This document shows positions 51,365 through 59,715 of a DNA stretch of 64,000 bases, in pieces (the first letter of the stretch is position 1; each line of letters begins with the position of its first letter). The DNA comes from Bacteroidota bacterium (GTDB taxonomy: Bacteria > Bacteroidota > Bacteroidia > Bacteroidales > JAAUTT01): NCBI GenBank assembly GCA_030706405.1, contig JAUZOO010000015.1, positions 1 to 64,000 of the forward strand, written 5' to 3'. The notes beneath the pieces were generated by a model. That model worked only from the letters and a program-made list of their open reading frames with translations, did no database searches and was not told where the DNA came from. The translations under genes were made by a program, and so were the position numbers.

Positions 51365-51915
51365 ATCAATTCGGTTTTAGAAAGGTTTGAAGATTGGTTC
51401 TGCAGCGCATTACTTTCGCTGTCGGAGAGTAATTGCCTGAGCCTGTATCGTGCGCGTTGAAGCCTGTTCTTTACGGCGGCTTCGGAAAGGTTGAGTTGCT
51501 GTTGAATCTCGAGCAACGAAAACCCCAAAATGTGGAACATGGTTAAAACCTCGCGTTGGTCGGTATTGAGTTTGGCAATGGCATTATGGAGCAACGCAAT
51601 GTCGGGCTGTATTTCGATGGCGTCGGGAGTAATGGCTACGCTTTGTTTTTCGGTTTCGGACTGGCTGCTCCAGAATTTCCAGCGGCGTTTTTGTTTAAGA
51701 TGTCTGTTGCGGGCGATGCTGCACAGGTAATAAATGAAGGATTCGGTTTTGCGAAGCTCATCAAATTTCTCGAAAGCCGTCAGCAAGGTATCCTGCAATA
51801 AATCGAAGGCCGCATCTTCGTCCGCAGTCAAAGCCCTGCAATAAGCCGATAGCTGTCGCTGTACAGGCTTATACAGTAACATGAAAGCGGATATTTTTTG
51901 ATCTTTATCGTTCAA
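51361..51915 (-). CDS. ECF-type RNA polymerase sigma factor
   Basis: A 184-aa sigma-70 family factor with only regions 2 and 4. Region 2 runs from about 15 to 80 (RALTADEDAAFDLLQDTLLTAF, SFIYYLCSIARNRHLKQKRR). Region 4 runs from about 115 to 170 (LNTDQREVLTMFHILGFSLLEI, then the HTH QQLNLSEAAVKNRLQRARYRL). It directs RNA polymerase to a dedicated set of promoters. The 4-base overlap with the membrane-protein gene downstream suggests that the two form a sigma/anti-sigma signalling pair. Confidence 0.93.
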   Translation of the reverse strand: MNDKDQKISAFMLLYKPVQRQLSAYCRALTADEDAAFDLLQDTLLTAFEKFDELRKTESFIYYLCSIARNRHLKQKRRWKFWSSQSETEKQSVAITPDAIEIQPDIALLHNAIAKLNTDQREVLTMFHILGFSLLEIQQQLNLSEAAVKNRLQRARYRLRQLLSDSESNALQNQSSNLSKTELI

Positions 51916-52067
51916 GGTTGTTATGTTTATTATAAAAGTACCGCAACGGATAAAAAAGTATCGGTAAAATGAGAAAATATATTGAATTTATGTTTCATAA
52001 TTATGTTTAATTCAATTTGTATTTTTTTATACATTTATCCCATTCAATAAACCAACTAAATTTAAAT

Positions 52068-52790
52068 ATGAAAAAGAGTGCAATCGTTTTTACAATGTTT
52101 TTGGCATTTATTGTCGTATCAAAAAGTTATGGACAGGATTCAATAAAAGCAAATTATCGGGATTTTTTAACAGAGTTGAATGTTAATCTGTTTCAGGGAG
52201 AATTGTCGTTAAGTAATGCATTAAAAGAGGTTAAGGGTAGATATATGTTCGAAAAAGACAAGGCATTGAGAGGTGGACTTATTATCGATAGCAAGAGAGA
52301 AACGGGTGAAGAGCTTACTATGTCAAAAAAAAAATATACCCGGACCAGTACTTTGATTGGTTTTAGTGTGGGAATTGAAAAACATTTTCCAGGCACCAAG
52401 CGGTTGTCTCCGTATATAGGCTGTGATCTTTTTGTAGCCAATAAGTGGACAAAAGAGAAAGATACTTTTTATGGGTCAACAGCTGCTACTATAAATGGAG
52501 CCTGGGAAGAAACACAAATAGTGTCAACTACAGGGATGCTTTCGACAACAACGACAACATACGCGGAAAGAGGTTATTTTTCATGGGGCGTTAATTTTAT
52601 ATCCGGATTTGATTTTTACATAGCAAAACATCTGTTTGTGGGTTATGAAGTGGAATTTGGATTAACAGGTAAACAATATTCTAAAATCGAGGAGTCCGGA
52701 AGTTATAAAAACACTATAAGTCCCGAAAGTAACGAATTTTCTATTGGCCCAAGGATAGTCAATGGAATTCGTATTGGTTATGTTTTTTAA
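52068..52790 (+). CDS. Exported beta-barrel-like hypothetical protein
   Basis: A 240-aa protein starting MKKSAIVFTMFLAFIVVSKS at ATG 52068-52070, with a signal peptide. Alternating strands ending in aromatic residues (LIGFSVGIEKHFPG, RLSPYIGCDLFVAN, FSWGVNFISGFDFYI, LFVGYEVEFGLTG, FSIGPRIVNGIRIGYVF) indicate an eight- to ten-stranded outer-membrane barrel with a terminal phenylalanine. I know no specific family. It diverges from the sigma-factor gene, 150 bases apart, and could be a target of that factor. Confidence 0.72.
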   Translation: MKKSAIVFTMFLAFIVVSKSYGQDSIKANYRDFLTELNVNLFQGELSLSNALKEVKGRYMFEKDKALRGGLIIDSKRETGEELTMSKKKYTRTSTLIGFSVGIEKHFPGTKRLSPYIGCDLFVANKWTKEKDTFYGSTAATINGAWEETQIVSTTGMLSTTTTTYAERGYFSWGVNFISGFDFYIAKHLFVGYEVEFGLTGKQYSKIEESGSYKNTISPESNEFSIGPRIVNGIRIGYVF

Positions 52791-52855
52791 ATCACTACCT
52801 GTAATATAAATGGATATTTGCCAAATTATTAACATTTACAATACCTTAAAAAGCT

Positions 52856-53701
52856 ATGATTACATTTTTGAAAATTAAAAAGTTATCCATATGGGCAATC
52901 ATGCTTTGTGTGGTGCTTTTTTGCTGTTTGAATATCAATGCGCAAAGTCGTTCTCCAAAATTCAGGGTAATCGCATTTTATACGGGTAAAAACGACCAGG
53001 CACACATCAGCTATGTACATGAGGCCAACCGCAGGTTTCCGAAGATGGCTGCAAAATATGGGTTTGCATACGATTCAACCAATAACTGGAACAATCTTAA
53101 TGCACAGTTTCTTTCCAAATATCAGGTTGTATTGTTTTTGGATACCCGGCCCGATGCACCCGAACAAAGAGCAGCCTTCCAAAAATACATGGAAAACGGT
53201 GGGGCCTGGATGGGGTTTCATTTTGCAGCCTTTGCTTTAACGCCTTCTACTTATCCTCAAAACTGGGACTGGTATCATAACCAATTTCTGGGTTCAGGTT
53301 CGTATGCAGGTAACACATGGAAACCAACTTCTGCTATTTTACGTGTGGAAACCTCGCATCCGGCTACTAAAAATCTCCCTAAAACATTTAAAGCCTCACC
53401 TAACGAATGGTATAAATGGACCAATGATTTGCGCACCAATCCGGATATTCAGATTCTTTTGGCAGTCGATTCAACGAGTTTTCCATTGGGTACAGGTCCT
53501 AAACCTCATGAAATATGGCACAGCGGTTATTATCCGATGGTATGGACCAATAAAAAATACCGGATGATTTACGTAAACATGGGACATAATGACATCGATT
53601 ATGAGCATAATTCCAATAAAGAACTCTCGTTTACGTTTGATAACGAAATTCAGAATAAATTAATCATTGATGGTCTGCTATGGCTGGGAAAAAGAAGGTA
53701 A
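52856..53701 (+). CDS. ThuA-like exported protein
   Basis: A 281-aa protein with a signal peptide (IWAIMLCVVLFCCLNINAQ). The body matches the ThuA fold, a glutamine-amidotransferase-like domain: FRVIAFYTGKNDQAHISYVHEA near the start, KYQVVLFLDTRPDAPEQRAAFQ, MENGGAWMGFHFAAFAL, SHPATKNLPKTF and YVNMGHNDIDYEHN. The nucleophile elbow cysteine of amidotransferases is absent (GFHFAAFA), as is usual in this family. ThuA was named from a trehalose-utilisation locus; here no sugar genes lie beside it, so substrate is unknown. It follows the barrel gene by 65 bases. Confidence 0.85.
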   Translation: MITFLKIKKLSIWAIMLCVVLFCCLNINAQSRSPKFRVIAFYTGKNDQAHISYVHEANRRFPKMAAKYGFAYDSTNNWNNLNAQFLSKYQVVLFLDTRPDAPEQRAAFQKYMENGGAWMGFHFAAFALTPSTYPQNWDWYHNQFLGSGSYAGNTWKPTSAILRVETSHPATKNLPKTFKASPNEWYKWTNDLRTNPDIQILLAVDSTSFPLGTGPKPHEIWHSGYYPMVWTNKKYRMIYVNMGHNDIDYEHNSNKELSFTFDNEIQNKLIIDGLLWLGKRR

Positions 53702-54025
53702 TTTTTTTGTATGATATTTTTAGGTTTCCGAGCCATATTTTTTCATTTCATACAGTATTTATAATGAGTTTGTTGGAATGGAAAAATGAAAAAGATTAAA
53801 AAAAATTAAAAACCGAGGGTTACTTTTTGCCTCCCAATGGTATTAATACATGAAACAAGTCAGTTAAGCGTTTTAAAGAAGCAATCAGTAGCCAACAGAA
53901 GCAAGTTAAAAGATAGGCGATATACAGAAGCAAGTTTCGACAAACCTCTCCTGCCTCCGAAAAGGAGGACTGTTAAGTATAATTTGACCGAACAGCACTG
54001 GCCTCTCTAAGTGATTAGAGAGGCT
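53702..54025 (+). other. 324-bp gap with repeats and hairpins; candidate small RNA
   Basis: No gene is visible. ACAGAAGCAAGTT occurs at 53895-53907 and 53924-53936, with a related AAAGAAGCAA at 53875-53884. A hairpin CCTCC/GGAGG with loop GAAAA lies at 53954-53968, and a strong terminator lies at 54001-54032. This arrangement, with structured elements ending in a terminator far from the ThuA gene, would suit a small RNA or a decayed insertion. Confidence 0.4.
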
Positions 54026-54034
54026 TTATTTTTT
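54001..54034. terminator. Terminator between convergent genes
   Basis: GCCTCTCTAA (54001-54010), loop GTGA, TTAGAGAGGC (54015-54024), then TTTATTTTTTT. A perfect 10-bp stem with a T-run on the plus strand; it directly precedes the end of the minus-strand gene at 54026. Confidence 0.88.
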
Positions 54035-54838
54035 TGATGGATTACCCAATGATTCCATAAACTTATCGTAACATTGATAAATATACCGATACAGTTCATA
54101 TTCTGTAGCTCCCACTACAAAAGTGTCGTCGGGCTGGCAAAATTTCATAAATTGTTCGAGCATCTCGCCTGTTAATCCGGTAACATAAGTAACCACGTTC
54201 CGGTTATATTTCCCGGATACGGCATTTAACAGTTTATCACGTTCCTTAGCCTTTTCCAGTCGCCGCAGTTGCCGGCCTTCCTTGCTGAAAAACATATAGA
54301 GAGCAGTTACCGGGCTTCCAAGAGGAATTGAGGCCTGCTCCTGCAAAGCATGTTTGGGAATCATTCCCAGTTCTTTGTTAATTTGGGTTATAACACTTTG
54401 GGTTTTGTTTTCGGGCAAAGGAGCCGTCAATACTTTGTGTTTAAATTCCTGATAAGTACCTAATGAATAAATCTCCACATCGGCCAGGTTATAAACTCGT
54501 GCTTTCAGTTTAATTTTGGGTATCCGTATCAACTGACTTAACGAATCGACCACAGCAAGTGTTAAGGGGAAATAACCGATGGTGGAAATGAATAGTGAAT
54601 CACGGGGGAAAGCCCTGAGTGTAAAAATTCCGAGGGTGTCGGATGACGTTCCGGTATGTCTGGTTTTATTAATAATGTGGGCAAAAGCTACCGGACGCAG
54701 TGTTTGCTGGTCTACAAGTTGAGCCCTGACGTTTAGCGGAGCCTGTGCATTTTCCTGTCCGTTGGCATTGCGGGTAAACGCCATAAGTGAAATAAATGTA
54801 ACCGCTGGAAAAAGCCATTGGGCAGTCCGTAATATCAT
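54026..54838 (-). CDS. Exported protein with carboxypeptidase-regulatory-like domain
   Basis: A 270-aa protein starting at ATG 54836-54838 with a signal peptide (WLFPAVTFISLMAFTRNANG). Residues about 35-120 form a carboxypeptidase-like Ig-type domain (VRAQLVDQQTLRPVAFAHIINK, IFTLRAFPRDSLFISTIGYFPL). The C-terminal half is helical (LEQFMKFCQPDDTFVVGATEYELYRYI) and includes the IPLGSPVTALYMFFSKEGRQLR segment seen in small Bacteroidota surface proteins. It may have a scaffold role at the envelope. The small lipoprotein gene lies 17 bases upstream on the same strand. Confidence 0.8.
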   Translation of the reverse strand: MILRTAQWLFPAVTFISLMAFTRNANGQENAQAPLNVRAQLVDQQTLRPVAFAHIINKTRHTGTSSDTLGIFTLRAFPRDSLFISTIGYFPLTLAVVDSLSQLIRIPKIKLKARVYNLADVEIYSLGTYQEFKHKVLTAPLPENKTQSVITQINKELGMIPKHALQEQASIPLGSPVTALYMFFSKEGRQLRRLEKAKERDKLLNAVSGKYNRNVVTYVTGLTGEMLEQFMKFCQPDDTFVVGATEYELYRYIYQCYDKFMESLGNPSKK

Positions 54839-54854
54839 TAGCAAGAGGTTAAGT

Positions 54855-55064
54855 TTATGTGCGGCTGTCAGCTTTGACCGGGTCGCAATATATCATTCCT
54901 AATTTGGGGCAATTGCAGGATTTGCCAGTTTTCTTCCAGTTCCTTGCGCCTTCGTTGTATTTGTTTCCCGAGGCACACGATGAAACTCCGGAAATCAATA
55001 AAACAGCTAACAGGATTCCGAAAATTTTAACTATCGTTTTGGGCGTGTTTGTTTTTGTTCTCAT
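54855..55064 (-). CDS. Small lipoprotein
   Basis: A 69-aa lipoprotein. The signal segment IVKIFGILLAVLLISGVSSC ends in a lipobox cysteine. The mature part of about 40 residues contains NWKKTGKSCNCPKLGMIYC with three further cysteines, a pattern I have seen in short conserved Bacteroidota proteins of unknown role. It ends 17 bases before the start of the carboxypeptidase-domain gene and is probably co-transcribed. A promoter for the minus strand must share the 99-base gap with the DUF4924 promoter. Confidence 0.72.
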   Translation of the reverse strand: MRTKTNTPKTIVKIFGILLAVLLISGVSSCASGNKYNEGARNWKKTGKSCNCPKLGMIYCDPVKADSRT

Positions 55065-55108
55065 TTGTTGCGAAAATTAAAGATTTATTCAGTTAGGAGA
55101 TATTAAAA

Positions 55109-55138
55109 TTTGTTAAAGTATAAATACTCGTATTTTTG
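55109..55138 (+). promoter_or_regulatory. Promoter of the DUF4924 gene
   Basis: TTTG at 55109-55112, an 18-base spacer, TATTTTTG at 55131-55138. Both boxes fit the Bacteroidetes consensus. The start site near 55144 would leave a leader of about 20 bases. Confidence 0.65.
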
Positions 55139-55163
55139 CAAATTGTTTTAAAATTATCCAATT

Positions 55164-55700
55164 ATGTTGATTGCCCGCGAAAAATATCAGACTAATATTG
55201 TTGAGTATATTCTTTATATGTTTCATATCGAGGATCTTATTAGGTTAAATCATTTTAATATGGAAGAACTGGAGAAGACTGTTATCTCCAAATATCATCT
55301 TCCTGAAAATCAGTTAAACGAAGTCAGAGAGTGGTATGCCGACTTAGTAAGGAAAATGGAAAAAGAATCCGTTCAGGAGTCGGGACACATCTCGTCGGTA
55401 AAAGAATTGATTTTTAAGCTGAACGACTTACATCTTCAATTAATTAATTCGTTGGAAGAAGAACGTTATCTTGAGCATTACAAATGGGCTTCGGGGTATA
55501 TAAAGGAGCTGAAAGCGAAGATGAACAACCCGGAACTTACCGAAGTGGAAGTTTGCCTGGATGGCTTGTATGCTTTTATGTTGTTAAAAATGCGGGGCGA
55601 TGAGGTTACAGACGAAACTACCCAAGCTATGAGTATATTCAGCCAGATGCTTCGGTACGTATCCAAAAGATATAACGAAATGTTTAGGCCGAACGTTTAG
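55164..55700 (+). CDS. DUF4924 family protein
   Basis: A 178-aa cytoplasmic helical protein. AREKYQTNIVEYILYMFHIED and IRLNHFNMEELEKTVISKY at the N-terminus and EVEVCLDGLYAFMLLKMRG near the C-terminus match DUF4924, which occurs across Bacteroidota and has no assigned function. Its stop codon overlaps the stop of the convergent DUF3078 gene (TTAG at 55697-55700). Confidence 0.85.
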   Translation: MLIAREKYQTNIVEYILYMFHIEDLIRLNHFNMEELEKTVISKYHLPENQLNEVREWYADLVRKMEKESVQESGHISSVKELIFKLNDLHLQLINSLEEERYLEHYKWASGYIKELKAKMNNPELTEVEVCLDGLYAFMLLKMRGDEVTDETTQAMSIFSQMLRYVSKRYNEMFRPNV

Positions 55701-56635
55701 ATTTTATAAGAAAACCCGATTCCAAAAAATTCTTTTATCTGTACCTCCGAAGAGTTAATATCTTCGTATAATAAATTGGTTTTCAGGTTTGCCGAAATAA
55801 GTTTGTTAACTTTCATGCTAACCAGCATTTCCATGTTCCAGTCCAGTTTGCTGGGATCTTTCTGGAAATTGGAAAACCCGTTGAATGTGGTTTGGTAGTT
55901 AAACCGTTTCAGGAAATCGCCTTTGGCCGAAATTGCTACCGAACCGCCCATTTCGTAGCGTGCGTGCCTGTCTCTCGAAACCCCATATGCTCCGCTGATG
56001 CCGTCGTAGTGCAGAATATGGTCGCTGTTTACAATGGTAATTTTGCCTGCAACCGGCGATAGCATTACGGTAAATTTTTCGCTTGGTCTGTAATCCATAC
56101 CCACCGATGTTACGATATAGGCCGGCGATAGAAAATCGGAACGTTTAATAGTATCCCTCTTGTCTTTATACCCGGGGAAAAATTGGGTAACAAAATTACA
56201 ACTTGCCGAGTAGTTCCATTTTTTGCTGAACTTTCGTCCGTATTTGGAATTGAACTCAATGCGGTCGTCGGTTTTTATTGTTTTTATATCTTTTTGTTTC
56301 ATTAAGCCATACGAATATTTCAGCGAGTTTTCCCACGTGGCATTCTCCGATTTGTAGTTCAGGTTTAAATTTTCGTATGTATTACCGGCAATGGCATTGT
56401 CGCCGCCCGATGACCAGTTGCTGAAAGCTATCTGAGAGAAGTTCAGTAACAAATTGCCGTCAAATTTCCAAGACTTGATTTTTTCTTTTTTAACTTTTTG
56501 AACAGTATCCGACTTAACTGTCATAACTACGTCGATATCGGAAAGTGCCTTGGCTGATGGTTGAATGCCCCAAAGCATAAAAAAAGAAATAATGGTAAAA
56601 TTTTTGAAATACGGCGTCTTGTTCCCGATAATCAT
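55697..56635 (-). CDS. DUF3078 family outer-membrane protein
   Basis: A 312-aa protein from ATG 56633-56635 with a signal peptide (NFTIISFFMLWGIQPSAKA). WKFDGNLLLNFSQIAFSNWSSG and GGDNAIAGNTYENLNL are the DUF3078 signature, followed by amphipathic strands ending in aromatic residues (ATWENSLKYSYGLMKQ, FFGIGFSYKI). It is probably a beta barrel in the outer membrane; function unknown. A longer frame beginning 30 bases upstream would use TTG and is less likely. It is convergent with DUF4924. Confidence 0.85.
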   Translation of the reverse strand: MIIGNKTPYFKNFTIISFFMLWGIQPSAKALSDIDVVMTVKSDTVQKVKKEKIKSWKFDGNLLLNFSQIAFSNWSSGGDNAIAGNTYENLNLNYKSENATWENSLKYSYGLMKQKDIKTIKTDDRIEFNSKYGRKFSKKWNYSASCNFVTQFFPGYKDKRDTIKRSDFLSPAYIVTSVGMDYRPSEKFTVMLSPVAGKITIVNSDHILHYDGISGAYGVSRDRHARYEMGGSVAISAKGDFLKRFNYQTTFNGFSNFQKDPSKLDWNMEMLVSMKVNKLISANLKTNLLYEDINSSEVQIKEFFGIGFSYKI

Positions 56636-56797
56636 AAGTCGTGCAATTAATAAATCAATTTTCAATGTTGTTTCGGAACTGCAACTAACTATTTATTAAT
56701 TAGAAAGCAATTATATAAGTAAGTTATTGTTAGCTCCATCATTGATAAGAGTGTGTAAATTTTTAGTTTTTCTTATCAAATAACGTGCCTTTCCGGA

Positions 56798-57319
56798 TTA
56801 TCTTATGTTGGAACTTAAACAATTTGTAATTTCTCCTATAAAGAAATGGTGAAAATCGTTTTGCGGATAAAATTCCTTGATAAGATTGGTGGCAAAAAAG
56901 TTTTCGGGTTTAAGTTCGTCAACATAAAGTTTTTTGCATTCGAGCACCAAACGGGCTTCCGAAAAATGGACTCCGCTATTTTCTGAAAATACAGGAGTTA
57001 TGCCGGTTTGAGCAATCTTGTCGACTTCGCGGCCCGAATGACTTCCGCAGAAATTAAGCACTTTGCGGTAATCGTGGCTGAAGAATGATAAGGTGAAATG
57101 CTCAGTTTGATTGGCAATGTCGAATGTATATCGTTGCGGCCTGATAAACCCGATAGCAATGGGCTTATTCCAAAGCATACCGAATGCTCCCCAGCTGGCG
57201 GTCATGGTATTGAACAACTCGCGGGTTCCTGCAGTAAGCAGCATCCAATCGTCTTTCAGAAGCGAAAAAACATTATCGTTGAGGTTTTTAATGTCGAGCG
57301 GTTTTAATTTTGATTCCAT
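56798..57319 (-). CDS. Flavin reductase family protein
   Basis: A 173-aa protein of the flavin reductase-like, FMN-binding split-barrel type. WMLLTAGTRELFNTMTASWG (about 26-45), GMLWNKPIAIGFIRPQRYTFD (about 47-67) and FTLSFFSHDYRKVLNFCGSHSG (about 75-96) correspond to the FMN-binding region. Such proteins reduce free flavin with NAD(P)H or bind it for another partner. The specificity cannot be determined here. It is divergent from the BASS transporter gene. Confidence 0.88.
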   Translation of the reverse strand: MESKLKPLDIKNLNDNVFSLLKDDWMLLTAGTRELFNTMTASWGAFGMLWNKPIAIGFIRPQRYTFDIANQTEHFTLSFFSHDYRKVLNFCGSHSGREVDKIAQTGITPVFSENSGVHFSEARLVLECKKLYVDELKPENFFATNLIKEFYPQNDFHHFFIGEITNCLSSNIR

Positions 57320-57439
57320 TTTTTGATAAATATGTTGGTTTTATTGGTGATGGTTACGTTTCTTTGTTCTCGAACTGACAAATTTCGATAAAATTTGTTG
57401 CTTTGCATCATAAAAAATACCGGCTGAGCAATTTGTAGC

Positions 57440-58360
57440 ATGACAGAATCGTTGAATGTACTTGATAATATACGGCTTAACTTTAGTGAAGGCGGGCTGC
57501 ATTTTTTAAATGTTACGCTCGCTTTGATTATGTTTGGAGTTGCCCTCGAAATCAAACTATCGAATTTTAAAAAGATTGTTCATAACCCCAAGCCTGTATT
57601 GGTTGGGCTATTGTCGCAATACATTGTGATGCCTGCTGTTTCGTTTTTGTGCGTATTGCTGCTGCACCCCTCACCATCGGTAGCTTTGGGCATGATTTTG
57701 GTAGCAGCCTGTCCCGGCGGAAATATCTCCAACTTTCTGTCGTTAATGGCAAAAGGAAATATTGAACTTTCAGTCTCACTTACCGCCATCATTACCATTG
57801 CAGCAGTCTTTTTTACGCCTTTTAATTTTGCTTTTTACGGAAACCTGTATTCGGAAGCTGCGCATATTATGATGCCCATTAGCATTGATCCCTGGGAGAT
57901 GGTACGGGCTGTTGTGCTCCTGCTTGGCATTCCGCTTATCTTGGGAATGCTTTTTGCATGGCGTTTCCCCGACCTTACAAAGCGGATATCCAAGCCCATG
58001 AAAATCTTTTCGCTGTTGGTTTTTGCCGGATTTATTGTTGTGGCATTGTATGCTAATATTCAATTTTTTTTAAAGTATATCCATTTAATAATTCTGATTG
58101 TTTTTGTTCAGAATTCAATGGCTTTTTTATCGGGATACTTTACAGCCCGTTCGTTTAAACTCGCCCGTAACGATGTGAAAACCATCTCTATCGAAAGCGG
58201 CATTCATAATACCGGGTTGGGTCTCGTTCTTATTTTTAATCCGCGGCTATTTAACGGATTGGGAGGCATGGCCTTTATCGCTGCATGGTGGGGTATATGG
58301 CATATTGTGGCAGGCATGGGCGTTGCCTGGCTTTATTCACGAAAAAGTAACAGACATTAA
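57440..58360 (+). CDS. BASS-family sodium symporter
   Basis: A 306-aa membrane protein with about nine or ten helices of the bile acid:sodium symporter family, which use sodium gradients to import organic anions. The family signature LGMILVAACPGGNISNFLSLMAKGN (two unwound helices binding sodium, about residues 95-119) is clear, as is SIESGIHNTGLGLVLIF near residue 255. In bacteria the substrates are often keto acids such as pantoate or pyruvate; bile acids are not implied. The stop is followed after 13 bases by the acyltransferase start. Confidence 0.9.
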   Translation: MTESLNVLDNIRLNFSEGGLHFLNVTLALIMFGVALEIKLSNFKKIVHNPKPVLVGLLSQYIVMPAVSFLCVLLLHPSPSVALGMILVAACPGGNISNFLSLMAKGNIELSVSLTAIITIAAVFFTPFNFAFYGNLYSEAAHIMMPISIDPWEMVRAVVLLLGIPLILGMLFAWRFPDLTKRISKPMKIFSLLVFAGFIVVALYANIQFFLKYIHLIILIVFVQNSMAFLSGYFTARSFKLARNDVKTISIESGIHNTGLGLVLIFNPRLFNGLGGMAFIAAWWGIWHIVAGMGVAWLYSRKSNRH

Positions 58361-58373
58361 ACTTTATATAGAA

Positions 58374-59711
58374 ATGGATCAGCAACATCTTTTTAGATAC
58401 TCAAAATCCTACGCGTGGGTTAAAAAATATGTAAAATTTGCCCATTCGTTATTTTATAAAGAGGTATGTGTGGTGAATGCCGAACGGGTTCCGGATAACG
58501 AACCGGTTATTTTTGTTCCTAACCATCAGAATGCTTTGATGGATGCCTTGGCTATTCTTCTTACGGTTGATAAACAGCCGGTTTTTATGGCTCGCGCTGA
58601 TATCTTTAAAAAACCAACGGTAGCAAAAATCCTTCATTTTCTTAAGATTATTCCTGTTTACCGCATCCGCGACGGTGTTAACTCTCTTTCCAATAACGAC
58701 CAAACCTTTGATATTGCATTTAAAGCTCTTGCCAGTGGCCAGTCGGTAGGCATTATGCCCGAAGGCAACCATGGCGATCAGCATTTGTTGCGCCCTCTGA
58801 AAAAAGGGGTGATTCGTTTGGCTTTTAACGCCCAGGAGCAGTTGGGGTCTGACGTTCGGGTAAAAATTGTTCCCGTTGGACTCGAGTATAGCCATTACAG
58901 TAATTTTCGGAGCAGACTTTTGGTTAATTACGGAGTTCCTATTGAGGTTAATGAATTTCTTAACGATTACAAGACCGACCCGCAGAAAACCATCAACGAA
59001 TTCAGGGACAAGCTGGCCGGGGAAATGAAGAAATACATGCTTAATGTCGATAATCAGGAATATTATAACCTGATTCTGGATATTAAAAATGTGTATGCTC
59101 CCCGTTTGCAGAAACACCAAAAGCTGCGGGATAATTATTACGGTCGTTTTTGTGCCGAAAAGGAATTAACGGACAAACTTGTGGCTATTGCAGAAAACAA
59201 CCCAGCCATACTCGATAACCTGAAACCATTGGTACAGGAATATAATACCGGGTTGAAAAAGCTCAAACTACGTAACTGGCTGTTCAATATGCCTCAATCC
59301 GAAAAGAATTCCTTTACGTTCGACGTTATTAAAAGCATTGCCTTCTTTCCAATCTTTTTAATAGCCTTTGTATTCAACGCATTGCCTTATTACCTTACAC
59401 AATATTTTTCTGGTAAAACCGACGATACGCAATTTCGCAGTTCGTTTAAATTTGCGGTGGGACTCATACTGTTTACGCTGTATTACCTGTCTGTTCTTAT
59501 ATGGCCGTTGCCTTTAATATCGAGGTTTTTACTTATTATAACCATGCCGGTATTAGGGATATTGTCGTTCGTATTTGCAATCTCGATTAAAAAAATATTA
59601 GGCAAACGCCGATACTTTAAAATGATACAGCGAAACGACCCTGAATTGGCACAACTTTGGCATGTCCGCCAAAAGATTTTCAGTACCTTGGACGGCCTTT
59701 TTGTAGTGTAA
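58374..59711 (+). CDS. 1-acyl-sn-glycerol-3-phosphate acyltransferase-like protein
   Basis: A 445-aa protein starting MDQQHLFRYSKSYAW at 58374-58376; a longer frame that overlaps the transporter gene is rejected. The acyltransferase domain has the catalytic HX4D box in PNHQNALMDALAIL (about 43-56), GIMPEGNHGD (about 124-133) for phosphate binding, and VKIVPVGLEYSHY. The C-terminal 130 residues hold three or four transmembrane segments (FFPIFLIAFVFNALPYYL, LILFTLYYLSVLIWPLPL, FLLIITMPVLGILSFVF). It probably acylates a glycerophosphate-type lipid at the inner membrane. The SDR gene follows by four bases. Confidence 0.88.
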   Translation: MDQQHLFRYSKSYAWVKKYVKFAHSLFYKEVCVVNAERVPDNEPVIFVPNHQNALMDALAILLTVDKQPVFMARADIFKKPTVAKILHFLKIIPVYRIRDGVNSLSNNDQTFDIAFKALASGQSVGIMPEGNHGDQHLLRPLKKGVIRLAFNAQEQLGSDVRVKIVPVGLEYSHYSNFRSRLLVNYGVPIEVNEFLNDYKTDPQKTINEFRDKLAGEMKKYMLNVDNQEYYNLILDIKNVYAPRLQKHQKLRDNYYGRFCAEKELTDKLVAIAENNPAILDNLKPLVQEYNTGLKKLKLRNWLFNMPQSEKNSFTFDVIKSIAFFPIFLIAFVFNALPYYLTQYFSGKTDDTQFRSSFKFAVGLILFTLYYLSVLIWPLPLISRFLLIITMPVLGILSFVFAISIKKILGKRRYFKMIQRNDPELAQLWHVRQKIFSTLDGLFVV

Positions 59712-59715
59712 TTTT

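Noticed and set aside
57304-57555. Small minus-strand gene between the reductase and transporter
   Set aside because: It overlaps both neighbours' starts, lacks any family feature and reads as a shadow of the transporter.
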